Source: Nocardia jinanensis (lineage in GTDB: Bacteria; Actinomycetota; Actinomycetes; Mycobacteriales; Mycobacteriaceae). Taken from it: 64,000 nt of DNA. The DNA lies in the NCBI RefSeq assembly GCF_014645735.1, contig NZ_BMMH01000013.1:101865-165864 (forward strand), in the 5' to 3' direction. The translations under genes and the position numbers were made by a program. The notes beneath the pieces were generated by a model that saw only the letters and a program-made list of their open reading frames with translations, searched no databases and had not been told where the DNA came from. Position 1 is the stretch's first letter; every line of letters starts with the position of its first letter. Shown one piece after another: positions 19,297 through 27,399 of the stretch.

Positions 19297-20112
19297 CTAT
19301 CCGACCTTCCGGCCCACCGCACCGTAGAGCGACACCTTCTTGTCGTGGCTCTTGGGATGCTCGATACCCGCATTACGCCACCGGTGGATCACCTCCACAC
19401 CCGGCTCCACCAGTTCCAGCTGTTCGAAGAAGCGCGCGACCTCCGCGCGGGTGCGCGGTCGCACCGGAATGCCGCGATCCACATAGACCTGCAACAACCG
19501 CGCCATTCCTTCGGGATCGTCGGGGCCGTCGTCGAACTCGGTCGTGACATGCGACATCGCCAGATAGGACCCCGGTGCCAGCGGCGCCATCAAGGTGTTC
19601 ACGATGTCGTAGACGTCGCCGGGCACGAAATGCAGAAGAGCCATGAGCGATACCGCGACCGGCTGCGACAGATCCAGCGTCGCCAGCAGTTCCGGCGCGG
19701 CGAGGATGGATTCGGGCTGCCCGGCATCGGCCTGGATGTAGGCGGTACTGCCCAGATCCGAACTCACCAGCAGTGCTCGCGCGTGGGCGAGCACAATGGG
19801 GTCGTTGTCGATGTACACGACCCGCGATTCCGGCGCCAGACCCTGGGCGACCTGGTGCAGGTTGGGCTCGGTCGGGATACCCGTGCCGATATCGAGGAAC
19901 TGGCGGATACCCTGCTCGGTGAGGTAGCGAGTCGCGTGGCGCATGAACTCACGGTTGGTCCGAGCGGTCAACCGGACCGCCGGAAAATCTTGTAGCGCCT
20001 GCTCCGCAGCGGCCCGGTCGGCATCGTAGGAATCCTTGCCGCCGAGAAAGTAGTCGTACATGCGGGCCGGGTGCGCCACATCGGTGCGAAGGTCGATAGA
20101 GCCGTCGGGCAC
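19297..20112 (-). CDS. SAM-dependent methyltransferase (DUF574 family)
   Basis: 271 aa from GTG 20112, which has AAGGAG 8 nt upstream. Hallmarks of this actinobacterial family are HPARMYDYFLGGKDSYDADR near the N-terminus, the SAM-binding FLDIGTGIPTEPNLHQVA, VYIDNDPIVLAHARALL, and VSLMALLHFVPG. Expanded in actinomycetes; most members have no known substrate. It stands alone, convergent to the DUF4173 gene (30 bp gap) and divergent from the HEAT/MerR pair. Confidence 0.88.
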   Translation of the reverse strand: MPDGSIDLRTDVAHPARMYDYFLGGKDSYDADRAAAEQALQDFPAVRLTARTNREFMRHATRYLTEQGIRQFLDIGTGIPTEPNLHQVAQGLAPESRVVYIDNDPIVLAHARALLVSSDLGSTAYIQADAGQPESILAAPELLATLDLSQPVAVSLMALLHFVPGDVYDIVNTLMAPLAPGSYLAMSHVTTEFDDGPDDPEGMARLLQVYVDRGIPVRPRTRAEVARFFEQLELVEPGVEVIHRWRNAGIEHPKSHDKKVSLYGAVGRKVG

Positions 20113-20389
20113 GGCGAATTCTCCTTGTGACGTCGAGATCGGTACCCCCGCAGGTATACCGCATCCGGGTAAGCCGCCCAACACGATCCGGCGGATCGAT
20201 ACGGTGCGGGTATGGACGAGCGCGTCCGCCGCTTCGATCCGATCGCCGACGAGTTCCGTTCAGCGCCCGCGCGTCTCGACCCGGCGCACTGTACGACAGA
20301 CCGGCCGGCGAGAACAGCGTCTCCCCCACCGCACGCACCGGGCGGCCGTCCCCCAGGGACGCCGGGCCAGCCGACCGGAGATCACACGC

Positions 20390-20420
20390 TTGACCCTGAC
20401 ACTGTGACAAGGTTTTCACT
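20390..20420 (+). promoter_or_regulatory. MerR-type promoter with operator in an over-long spacer
   Basis: A -35 TTGACC (20390-20395) and a weak -10 TTCACT (20415-20420) are separated by 19 bp. The dyad CCCTGACAC-T-GTGACAAGG (20394-20412; 7 of 9 bp match) fills the spacer. Long spacers holding an inverted repeat are the hallmark of promoters that MerR proteins untwist to activate. A MerR regulator is the second gene downstream, so autoregulation is likely. Confidence 0.65.
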
Positions 20421-20440
20421 GAGTGCAGGAGGTGGTTCCC

Positions 20441-21115
20441 ATCAACTCGTCACCCGATTCACCGGCCACGCGCCTGCTCGAGGCACTCGGTGCCGCGAAC
20501 TCGTCCATCCGGCTCCAGGCTGCCCTGGCCGCCGGCACCGGCGCCGACCCCGGCCTCGCCGCCGCGCTGGTGGCGCGGTGCGCTATCGAACCGGACTTCT
20601 TCGTCCGCGATATGCTGACCTGGGCCTTGACCCGGCTCCCGACGGAGATCACGGTGCCCGCACTGCGCGCCGAACTACGGTCCGAAGGGGCGCAGGCCCG
20701 GAGCCAAGCGTTGCACACGCTGTCCAAGATCGGCGACAAGGCCGTGTGGCCGGCCATCACACGTTCGTTGTTGCGCGACCCCGACGACGAGGTCGCGCGG
20801 AGCGCATGGCGTGCCGCCGTCATCCTCGTCCCCGACGGGATGGAAGCCGGGCTGGCCGCGGAACTGGCCGCCCAGCTCGGTCGCGGCGACCGGACGGTGC
20901 GGCTGAGCCTCAGCCGGGCGCTGATCACACTCGGCGAAGTGATCGAGCCGGCCCTGCGGACCGCTCTGACCGGCGCCGATCCGGCGGTACGCGCGCACGC
21001 ACGGGCCACCCGACAGCTCCTGCACGACCCGGACGCCGCGTTCGACCCGGCCGTCGACGAAGCGAAACGGATCGTCGCGCTCGGTCCGGAACCTGCCGGC
21101 GAGGCCGCGTGCTGA
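20441..21115 (+). CDS. HEAT-repeat protein, possible ATC start
   Basis: About 224 aa of alpha-helical HEAT-like repeats (ALVARCAIEPDFFVRDMLTWALTRLP, ARSQALHTLSKIGDKAVWPAIT, DPAVRAHARATRQLLHDP), a protein-binding solenoid with no catalytic motif. Start choice is unusual: GGAGG at 20428-20432 is ideally spaced (8 nt) for ATC 20441, while in-frame GTG 20423 has no SD and would lie upstream of the transcript start predicted from the -10, and GTG 20432 overlaps the SD. The gene overlaps the MerR-HEAT gene by 7 bp. Probably a partner or modulator of that regulator. Confidence 0.75.
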   Translation: MNSSPDSPATRLLEALGAANSSIRLQAALAAGTGADPGLAAALVARCAIEPDFFVRDMLTWALTRLPTEITVPALRAELRSEGAQARSQALHTLSKIGDKAVWPAITRSLLRDPDDEVARSAWRAAVILVPDGMEAGLAAELAAQLGRGDRTVRLSLSRALITLGEVIEPALRTALTGADPAVRAHARATRQLLHDPDAAFDPAVDEAKRIVALGPEPAGEAAC

Positions 21116-22122
21116 TCGGCGAGGTCGCGCGCCGCTCGGGTGTGAGTACCCGGATGCTGCGGCACTACGACTCCCTCGGGCTGGTGCGGCCGACCGGCCG
21201 CACCGTCGGTGGCTACCGCGAGTACGCCGCCGAGGATATCCGGCGAATCTTCCATGTGGAGAGCCTGCGGTCGCTGGGGCTGTCGCTACGGGAGGTCGGA
21301 CGCGCACTGCAGGACCCGGCCTTCACACCGTCGGCACTGGTCGGCGATCTCATCCGGCGGACCGAGGAACGCCTGCAGCAGGAGCAGGAGCTACTCGACC
21401 GGCTGCGGACGGTAGATGCCTCGGCTCCAGCCGGCTGGCAGGGTGTGCTGCGCATGGTCGAACTCCTGCACGGGCTCAACTCTCCGAATGCCGCGCAACG
21501 GCAGCAAACCATCCTGTCCTCGGCCGATGACCAGCCGGTAGCCACCGAATTACTGGCCGCGGCGGTACTGCGCGAACCCGATCCCAATGTCGCCGGTGCG
21601 CTGCGCTGGGCGCTCGCGCGAGCGGGCGGTGACGGAGTCGCGAAGGTGGCGGCCGGCTTGTCTTCGGAGAACGCCGATATCCGCCGCCGTGCGGTGCTGG
21701 CACTCGCCGAGATATCCAGCGACGCGGCGAGTTCGGCACTGGCGGAAGCTCTCGAGGACCCCGACCCGGCGGTGCGACGGCATGCCGCCCTCGCCGTCGG
21801 CGGGCGTGGCGAGCCCGCGGCCGTCCCGATCCTCGTCGGCATGGTGGTAGCGGGCACGAACGACGTAGAGGCAGCCGAGGTACTGGGAAACCTGGCACTG
21901 GATCCCGTGCTCGCGGACCGAGTCATGAATGCGCTCGCCGCGGAACTCACCGCGCGGACCGCCGACTTCGCGGTGCGGATACGTCTGGCCCAGGCGTTCG
22001 CCGAGATGCCGGGGACCCTCGCCCTGGACGCTCTGCATCGCTTGGCTCACGACCCCGATCCGGCTGTCGCCCTGGTCGCGTCCGCTCTCGCCGGCGTGCT
22101 CGAAGAACGCTCGAGCGACTGA
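21109..22122 (+). CDS. MerR-family regulator fused to HEAT repeats
   Basis: 337 aa. Residues 1-70 are a MerR winged helix-turn-helix (IGEVARRSGVSTRMLRHYDSLGLVRP, GYREYAAEDIRRI). A dimerising helix follows (about 80-115, ERLQQEQELLDRL). Residues about 130-335 are HEAT-like repeats (AGALRWALARAGGDGV, IRRRAVLALAEISSD, VRRHAALAVGGRGEPAAVP). A HEAT effector domain in place of the usual small ligand pocket suggests a protein signal. The start GTG 21109 overlaps the upstream HEAT gene by 7 bp, and both lie behind a MerR-type operator. Confidence 0.85.
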   Translation: MLIGEVARRSGVSTRMLRHYDSLGLVRPTGRTVGGYREYAAEDIRRIFHVESLRSLGLSLREVGRALQDPAFTPSALVGDLIRRTEERLQQEQELLDRLRTVDASAPAGWQGVLRMVELLHGLNSPNAAQRQQTILSSADDQPVATELLAAAVLREPDPNVAGALRWALARAGGDGVAKVAAGLSSENADIRRRAVLALAEISSDAASSALAEALEDPDPAVRRHAALAVGGRGEPAAVPILVGMVVAGTNDVEAAEVLGNLALDPVLADRVMNALAAELTARTADFAVRIRLAQAFAEMPGTLALDALHRLAHDPDPAVALVASALAGVLEERSSD

Positions 22123-22360
22123 GCGGGTCCGGTGACCACCGGGCGCCTGGCAGCCGTTCGTGCTCAGTGTTCGGGTCGGCGCCCACGAGCCCGGCCACCG
22201 CGGAACCGGCCGTGACCGAGCCCACGACCGGCTTCCCCGCCGGTTCGCGCGAATCGAACCACCACTTCCCGCCGGAGTCCGCATCCTCGCGAGGACGCCG
22301 CCCCTGACCTGCTGGAATCGGCGGAGGTTTCCCTCCGGCCGGGCTGGGCAACCGGGGGCC

Positions 22361-22663
22361 ATGGACGCCGAACACCGGAAACCCGGAAACTCACCGGCCG
22401 ACGCGCGCGCACCGGTGCCACCGCACACCCAGGTCACGCCGGCCGATCTACGCCGGCTACTCGCTACGGAGAGCCCGCAGGCCACGCTGGTGCTGGCGGC
22501 GGGCCGGATCCGCGTCGAAGCCGATTCCGAGGCCGCCGCACAGGCTCTGCCCGTCGTCACCAGGACCGCGCTCGCCGAGCGGGTGGGCGCGGAACCCGAC
22601 GATCGGGCGCTCATCATGCAGGCAGCCGAGCTCAATACCGAGATCCGGATGCTCGGCGCCTGA
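22361..22663 (+). CDS. Small hypothetical protein, 100 aa
   Basis: Not recognised. After a disordered 25-residue head the sequence is plausible as a compact domain (TPADLRRLLATESPQATLVLAAGRIRVEADSEA, AERVGAEPDDRALIMQAAELNTEIRMLGA). There is no signal peptide or membrane segment. SD support before ATG 22361 is weak. The 238 bp upstream, after the MerR gene, show no gene. Confidence 0.5.
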   Translation: MDAEHRKPGNSPADARAPVPPHTQVTPADLRRLLATESPQATLVLAAGRIRVEADSEAAAQALPVVTRTALAERVGAEPDDRALIMQAAELNTEIRMLGA

Positions 22664-22782
22664 ACCGCCCGGCACCGATCCTGCCGGCGGCCCGCGCAGC
22701 TGGTCACGATCGCCTCGGCGCGGGATCGCGAGGCGCCGGGGACGCGGGAGCCGCGCGGTGCGGGCATGCTCGAAATTGCCAC

Positions 22783-22823
22783 GGTCCTCGCAACTCCTAC
22801 ACGTCGTAGGTGTTGCGAGGACC
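22783..22823 (-). terminator. Long hairpin downstream of the DUF3159 gene
   Basis: An 18-bp inverted repeat (22783-22800 with 22806-22823, one mismatch, 5-nt loop) lies 46 bp past the stop of the minus-strand DUF3159 gene. There is no U-run, as is common for actinobacterial terminators. Confidence 0.55.
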
Positions 22824-22868
22824 GCTGGAACCCGCGAGCCGGGCCCGCACCGCCGGGCGAAACCGGCG

Positions 22869-23564
22869 CTAGGCCACTACATGCTTGGTGGTCCGCCGGA
22901 ACGCCCAGAGCACCACCAACGCGGCCAGCACCGTCAACGGCGTCCCCATCACGATCTTGGCGACCGCCAGCCAGGTCGTCGAATCGGCGAGGTACAGCCA
23001 TTCCTTGACAACGAACCGGGCGCCGAACACCGCTGCTACGGCGAGGGTGGCGATATCGTGCGCACGCAGCGCCACCGGGTCGTCACGCCAGGCCCGCGCA
23101 CCGCCGTGCACCAGATTCCAGACCACGCCCGTCAGAGGCCGCCGCACCAGCACCGAGGCGAATGTGACGACGAACCCCGCCAACGCCATCCAGATCCCGA
23201 GCACGAAGAAATCCTTCGCCGACCCGGTCCACGCGACGATACCCACCGCGACCCCGATGCCCACCAGACCACCGATCGCCGAAGCGAAACGCTCACCACG
23301 CCCCAGCCGGAACACGGTCAGCGCCAACCCGACCGCGATCGAGATCGAGATCGTCATCGGCAGCGGCAGCACCGCGTTCGCCGCCACGAATACCACGACC
23401 GGCAGGGTCGAATACACGAATCCCATCGGGCCGCCCATCTGATCGAGCAGGGTCGGCTTCTGCTCGGCGGCGCCGGTCTCGACAGCCGGCCCGAAGGCCG
23501 CTTCGGGCGCCGATACCACCTCATCGCTCTCGGTGCGGTCGAAGCGCTGCTCCGTCATGGTCAT
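22869..23564 (-). CDS. DUF3159-family membrane protein
   Basis: 231 aa. A hydrophilic N-terminus (about 45 residues) ends in LLDQMGGPMGFVYSTLPVVVFV, the conserved DUF3159 entry, and about six membrane helices follow. VRRPLTGVVWNLVHGGARAWRDDP and AVFGARFVVKEWLYLADSTTWLAVAKIVMGTPL are typical. GGGAGGA precedes ATG 23564; a second ATG is two codons on. Function of the family is unknown. Confidence 0.85.
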   Translation of the reverse strand: MTMTEQRFDRTESDEVVSAPEAAFGPAVETGAAEQKPTLLDQMGGPMGFVYSTLPVVVFVAANAVLPLPMTISISIAVGLALTVFRLGRGERFASAIGGLVGIGVAVGIVAWTGSAKDFFVLGIWMALAGFVVTFASVLVRRPLTGVVWNLVHGGARAWRDDPVALRAHDIATLAVAAVFGARFVVKEWLYLADSTTWLAVAKIVMGTPLTVLAALVVLWAFRRTTKHVVA

Positions 23565-23736
23565 CCCGTCCTCCCATGTGGTTGTCGAGCTCTTCACCAT
23601 GAAAGACCATGCCGTAACGGCACACTCAACCCCACGCAGAAAGTCGCGATCCAGGCGGAAAGTCGTGATTGAACTCGCGATCGCGGGGTACGCGGCCCAT
23701 GTCCACCGAACACACCGACATTCGGAGGTAGTTATC

Positions 23737-23979
23737 GTGGCCGAAGATCGTACCGGCCCCAAGGAAGGGCTGGAAGGCGCCGTCGAGGGCGTGAAGGGCA
23801 AGGCCAAGGAAGTCGCGGGCACCGTAGCCGGCAACAAAGACCTGCGGGACGAAGGTATCGCCCAGCAGGACAAGGCCGAATCGCAGCGCGAGGTCGCGCA
23901 GAAGGAAGCCGAAGCCGAGAAGGCGCGCTCCGAAGCCGACCTGGAGGAGCAGCGGCAGCGCTCGCACCAGGGGCGATAA
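23737..23979 (+). CDS. CsbD-like / microaggregate-binding-protein-type small protein
   Basis: 80 aa, highly charged and entirely helical, with no membrane segment. EGAVEGVKGKAKEVAGTVAGNKDLRDEGIAQQDKAESQREVAQKEAEAEKARSEA matches CsbD-like stress proteins, notably the form called microaggregate-binding protein 1 in mycobacteria and rhodococci. The start is GTG 23737 with CGGAGGTAG upstream. CsbD genes are general-stress (sigma-B type) targets in Bacillus, which is of interest given RsbQP and a SigB/SigF-type factor nearby, but no matching promoter was identified. Confidence 0.85.
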   Translation: MAEDRTGPKEGLEGAVEGVKGKAKEVAGTVAGNKDLRDEGIAQQDKAESQREVAQKEAEAEKARSEADLEEQRQRSHQGR

Positions 23980-24149
23980 CACCGACCTTCGCGTAGCGAG
24001 CATCCGCGCCGCCCGACGCTACGGCGCGGGCGGGGAATACAGGAGGAGGACGGCGGCCGTCCCGGCCACCCGCCGGGGCGGCCGCCGTTGTCGTCGATAC
24101 GGCGCCCGCGGTCCGCGCGCGGCCCCCGCGCGGCGAAGGAGGACCCCAG

Positions 24150-24155
24150 TAGGCT
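24150..24155 (+). promoter_or_regulatory. -10 box of a probable leaderless promoter
   Basis: TAGGCT lies 7 nt before the PhzF-family GTG. The only SD-like run (GGAGG near 24138) is over 20 nt away, too far to serve. Confidence 0.5.
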
Positions 24156-24162
24156 CGAGTCC

Positions 24163-24855
24163 GTGAACGTTGAAGAGGGCGGCGGCACTCAGGTCGAGGT
24201 GGTCCGGGTCTTCACCGATGCCGCAGGGCAGTGGGGCAATGCCCTCGGTGTCGCCCGTGCCGGTGCTGTGGAGGGCGTCGATCACCAGGCGCTGGCCGCC
24301 CGGCTCGGTTACAGCGAGACAGTCGTCGTCGAGCCTCCGGAACGCGAAACCGCCCGGATGCGCATCTACACGCCGGCCGTCGAACTCCCCTTCGCCGGTC
24401 ATCCCACTGTCGGGGCGGCCTGGTGGCTCGCCGACCAGGGCACTCCGGTCGAAGTCCTCGAGGTACCCGCCGGCCCGGTGGCCGTCGACTCTGCCGACGG
24501 TCTCACCTGGGTGCGGGCCAGAGCGGATTGGGCGCCCGATTTCACCTTCCACGAATTCGACGACCTCGAACTCCTGCGCACCGTGCACCCCGCCGACTTC
24601 GACAGCGGCCAGCACTATGTCTGGGCCTGGACCGACCGCGCGCGCGGCGCGGTACGTTCCCGCATGTTCGCCCCCGCCATGGGCATCGCCGAGGACGAGG
24701 CCACCGGTGCCGCCGCCATCGCCCTCACCGCCCGCCTCGAACGCAGTCTGGACATCACCCAGGGCCGAGGCTCCCAACTGTTCACAAGGCACGAGCCCGG
24801 CGGCTGGATCCAGCTGGGCGGACGGGTGGCCCCCGACCATCCCGTCGTGCTCTGA
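24163..24855 (+). CDS. PhzF-family isomerase/epimerase-like protein
   Basis: 230 aa. Two-lobed PhzF fold: EVVRVFTDAAGQWGNALGVA at the start, RIYTPAVELPFAGHPTVGAAWWLA (about residues 65-90) with the usual PFAGHPT motif, and MFAPAMGIAEDEATGAAAIAL, which carries the DxATGAA motif of the second lobe. The usual catalytic Glu around residue 45 appears to be in ETVVVEPP. At 230 aa it is shorter than typical members (260-300). No phenazine genes are nearby; such stand-alone members have unknown substrates. Probably leaderless. Confidence 0.82.
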   Translation: MNVEEGGGTQVEVVRVFTDAAGQWGNALGVARAGAVEGVDHQALAARLGYSETVVVEPPERETARMRIYTPAVELPFAGHPTVGAAWWLADQGTPVEVLEVPAGPVAVDSADGLTWVRARADWAPDFTFHEFDDLELLRTVHPADFDSGQHYVWAWTDRARGAVRSRMFAPAMGIAEDEATGAAAIALTARLERSLDITQGRGSQLFTRHEPGGWIQLGGRVAPDHPVVL

Positions 24856-25005
24856 ACCACCCGCAAGACAGTCTCAGCGCGCAAGACCGCGCCTTTTGGT
24901 TCCTTCTTCACGCGCCGGGGACGATCAGCAGGCGTTCCCACATCGGGGAACATCCGATAATCGACGTGTGTCGACACTGTCTGCCCGGGTGAGAGCGAGG
25001 CGCTT

Positions 25006-26154
25006 ATGAGCCCCGACGGCACCAAGCGGCTGGGCGATCTGCACAAACTTCCGGACTGCGCGCCCGAGGGCTTGAGAGCTTTGGTCGGCTTGGCCGAGGG
25101 GATTATCCAGGAGCAGGTCGAGTTGCTGGGGTCCGGTAAACCGTCCAAGGCACCCGACCTGCGCGAGTTGTTGCGCGAGCAGGGAATCGACAAGCCCGAG
25201 GATCAGTCGACGATGATCACCGAGTACACCAAGCACAAGACCGAGGTGGACGAGGTCAAATCGGCCTACCAAGGCAAGGACGACGGCATCGTCGTGAAGA
25301 CCGCGGGTATCGGCGAGGTCGTGACGGACGCCTACGATGTCATCGATGCTTCGGTGGGAGATCTCAACGAAAAGATCGACGCCGCCTGGTCGGTCCACAC
25401 CTGGACCGACAGCGAGGGCAAGGTCCATCACGGTGTGCCCCAACACATAGTGGACGGCGTGTTCACCGAGGTCTGGGATACGCTGAACACGACGTTCGAA
25501 CAGGTCAACGGAGTATCGGACCAGGCGGCAGCAGCGGCGGTCACGATCACCGGCGATGACCCGAGCGTCAGCCCCATGCGTGGCACCAACGGCGGTGTGC
25601 AACCGGCGTCGTACAGCGGTTCGACTCCGGGGAGGACCCCGTGGAGCGCGAACGCGAGCCCGATTTCGGTGAACTCCGCACCACTCAGCGCAGGAGCCGA
25701 GCGCGATCTGGTGATGAAGATGATGGATCATCTCGTCAACAAGCTCGGCTTCACGCCGGCACAGGCCGCGGGAATCATCGGCAATGCGAAACACGAGTCG
25801 AATTTCAACGTCGGGGCAGAAGGAGACCTCAATCTGGCCGACACAGCTCACGGCATATTCCAGTGGCGTGGCGGACGATATGCGGGGCTCGTGAGATACG
25901 CGTCCGAAAATGGCAAGGATCTCAACAAGTGGGAGACCCATCTCGACTACATGGCTCACGAATTACGCAACAACAACTCCTATCAAAAAGCTGAAAATCT
26001 CATCGAGGCGAACAAGAACGACCCCAGCCAGGTGGCGTGGGCCTTCGACCGCCACTACGAGATAAGCTCGGGTCACTCGACCCCAGCCCGTCAGGCATAC
26101 GCGGTCAGCACCCTCGAGACATGGAACAAGGCCCAGCAGACTGCAGCCGTCTGA
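25006..26154 (+). CDS. Stand-alone protein with a phage-tail-type lysozyme domain
   Basis: 382 aa. Residues 1-185 are helical and charged without a recognised domain. About 190-235 is a Ser/Pro/Gly linker. Residues about 240-378 are a phage tail-tip lysozyme-like domain (MMDHLVNKLGFTPAQAAGIIGNAKHESNFN, AHGIFQWRGGRYAGLVRY, LDYMAHELRN, AWAFDRHYEISSG), with the Glu of KHESNFN as likely catalytic acid. It would cleave peptidoglycan. No signal peptide is seen and no other phage genes adjoin. Codon use is visibly less GC-biased than the flanks, suggesting transfer. Export could be through a type VII system, but no PPE/PE/WXG100 partner is seen. Confidence 0.8.
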   Translation: MSPDGTKRLGDLHKLPDCAPEGLRALVGLAEGIIQEQVELLGSGKPSKAPDLRELLREQGIDKPEDQSTMITEYTKHKTEVDEVKSAYQGKDDGIVVKTAGIGEVVTDAYDVIDASVGDLNEKIDAAWSVHTWTDSEGKVHHGVPQHIVDGVFTEVWDTLNTTFEQVNGVSDQAAAAAVTITGDDPSVSPMRGTNGGVQPASYSGSTPGRTPWSANASPISVNSAPLSAGAERDLVMKMMDHLVNKLGFTPAQAAGIIGNAKHESNFNVGAEGDLNLADTAHGIFQWRGGRYAGLVRYASENGKDLNKWETHLDYMAHELRNNNSYQKAENLIEANKNDPSQVAWAFDRHYEISSGHSTPARQAYAVSTLETWNKAQQTAAV

Positions 26155-26560
26155 GCCGACCGCATTTCTCGCGCCCCAGGTGACGCGCACCGGAGGCCGG
26201 GCCGACTGTCGTCGGATAAGAGCACGAACTGCTGGACCATCCCGAGCCGGCTCGTCGAGCAAGTAGATCTCCGACCCCGGCCGGTCATCTTGCCGCTGGT
26301 ATGCCTGCTCACTAAAATGTGATCTGCACCACACAGTACCGTACGATCGTCGGGCACAGATCCCCGCTGGCGCGCCCGGATGGGATGAGTGCCGCAGTGA
26401 GGACCGGGCACGGTCGGTTCTGCCGAACTCTCCGTCGACCCGAATTCGGATACGTCGCGTCCACGAGCACGAGCAATGACGGCCAATCCCGGATCGCTCC
26501 GGATGCCGCGGGCGGCCAGGCTACCGATCCATCAGGAGAGCAGTACCCAGGAGAACGATC
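26155..26560. other. Intergenic region without a recognisable gene
   Basis: About 400 bp between the lysozyme gene and the cupin gene. It is less GC-rich around 26300-26350. Apart from a CRP-like site (26318-26333), no gene, RNA or terminator was recognised. Confidence 0.5.
26318..26333 (+). promoter_or_regulatory. CRP/FNR-type half-perfect binding site
   Basis: TGTGA-N6-CCACA matches the CRP consensus TGTGA-N6-TCACA at nine of ten positions. It lies 228 bp upstream of the cupin gene in an AT-richer patch. Confidence 0.35.
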
Positions 26561-26923
26561 ATGTCCGGTTTGGTACGCAAGAATTTCGATTCACCCGAGG
26601 AAACTCGCCCGTTCGAAGGGAACAGCGGCAGACTCGATATCGTCAACCTCGACACCGGCGCGGTCGGCCGGGCGGTTTTCGAACCCGGCTGGCGCTGGTC
26701 GGAGCATGTCCGCCCGATCGCGCAAACCGATAGCTGCCAGGCGGCACATACCGGATATTGCGTTTCGGGCCACCTGATGGTGGCCATGGACGACGGCGAG
26801 AAACAGGAATACGGGCCCGGCGATTTCATGGTCGTGCCACCCGGGCACGACGCCTGGACGGTCGGGGACGAACCCTGCGTCATGATCGACTGGCAGGGGT
26901 CGGCGGACTACGCCCAACGGTGA
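26561..26923 (+). CDS. Small cupin-domain protein
   Basis: 120 aa single-domain cupin. Metal-site motifs are reduced: motif 1 is WRWSEHVRPIAQTDSCQAAHTGYCVSG and motif 2 is YGPGDFMVVPPGHDAWTV. AGGAGA precedes the ATG. It sits next to a decayed P450, but that gene is on the other strand. Possible sensor or small-molecule binder; function unknown. Confidence 0.8.
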   Translation: MSGLVRKNFDSPEETRPFEGNSGRLDIVNLDTGAVGRAVFEPGWRWSEHVRPIAQTDSCQAAHTGYCVSGHLMVAMDDGEKQEYGPGDFMVVPPGHDAWTVGDEPCVMIDWQGSADYAQR

Positions 26924-26998
26924 GCCGGGTGGCCGACCGCCACCACCGCGGGTAACCGTGCGGCGAGATGGAGTACCTGCACCTGCCATCCGCATCGA

Positions 26999-27399
26999 TC
27001 AGCCGGCGGGCTGGTGGCTGCGAACGCGTGGACCCGTATGCGCCGGCAGGTGTTCGTAGCCGTGGAGGGTGAACAGCGGCCGCCGGACCGGCGGATCGGT
27101 CAACCGCAGATCCGGGCGGTGGACTGTACCGGCGGATCGATCCGCAGGATCTCCTCCACCGCATTGGGCCAGAGTTCCGGTTCGGCGCGCAGACGTTCGA
27201 TGTGCTCGGCGAGATACCGGTGCACCCGCTCGGAGGATTCCATCGCCCGCTGGTGCGTCCGCCAGGAGATCCCGAGGTCCAGCAGCGGACTGATGTCGTC
27301 GCCCCAGCGCAGGAACATCTCGCGGTCGGAATCCGGGAAACCGAGCATCCCGGAGATGATACTGCCACCGATCACTCGGTGCCGCAGAGTCATGTTCAC
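26999..27399 (-). pseudogene. Cytochrome P450 remnant with multiple deletions
   Basis: Reading from 27399: VIGGSIISGMLGFPDSDREMFLRWGDDISPLLD is P450 helix C-E sequence, and ELWPNAVEEILRIDPPVQSTAR contains the K-helix ExxR. Between them LRAEPELW joins directly to the preceding helix, so the I-helix oxygen-binding stretch (usually AGxET) is missing. After STARIC a stop occurs at 27100; in the next frame LRLTDPPVRRPLFTLHGYEHLPA resembles the P450 C-terminus, so the Cys heme-ligand loop is gone too. The N-terminal 100 or so residues are also absent. It cannot make an active enzyme. Confidence 0.75.
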
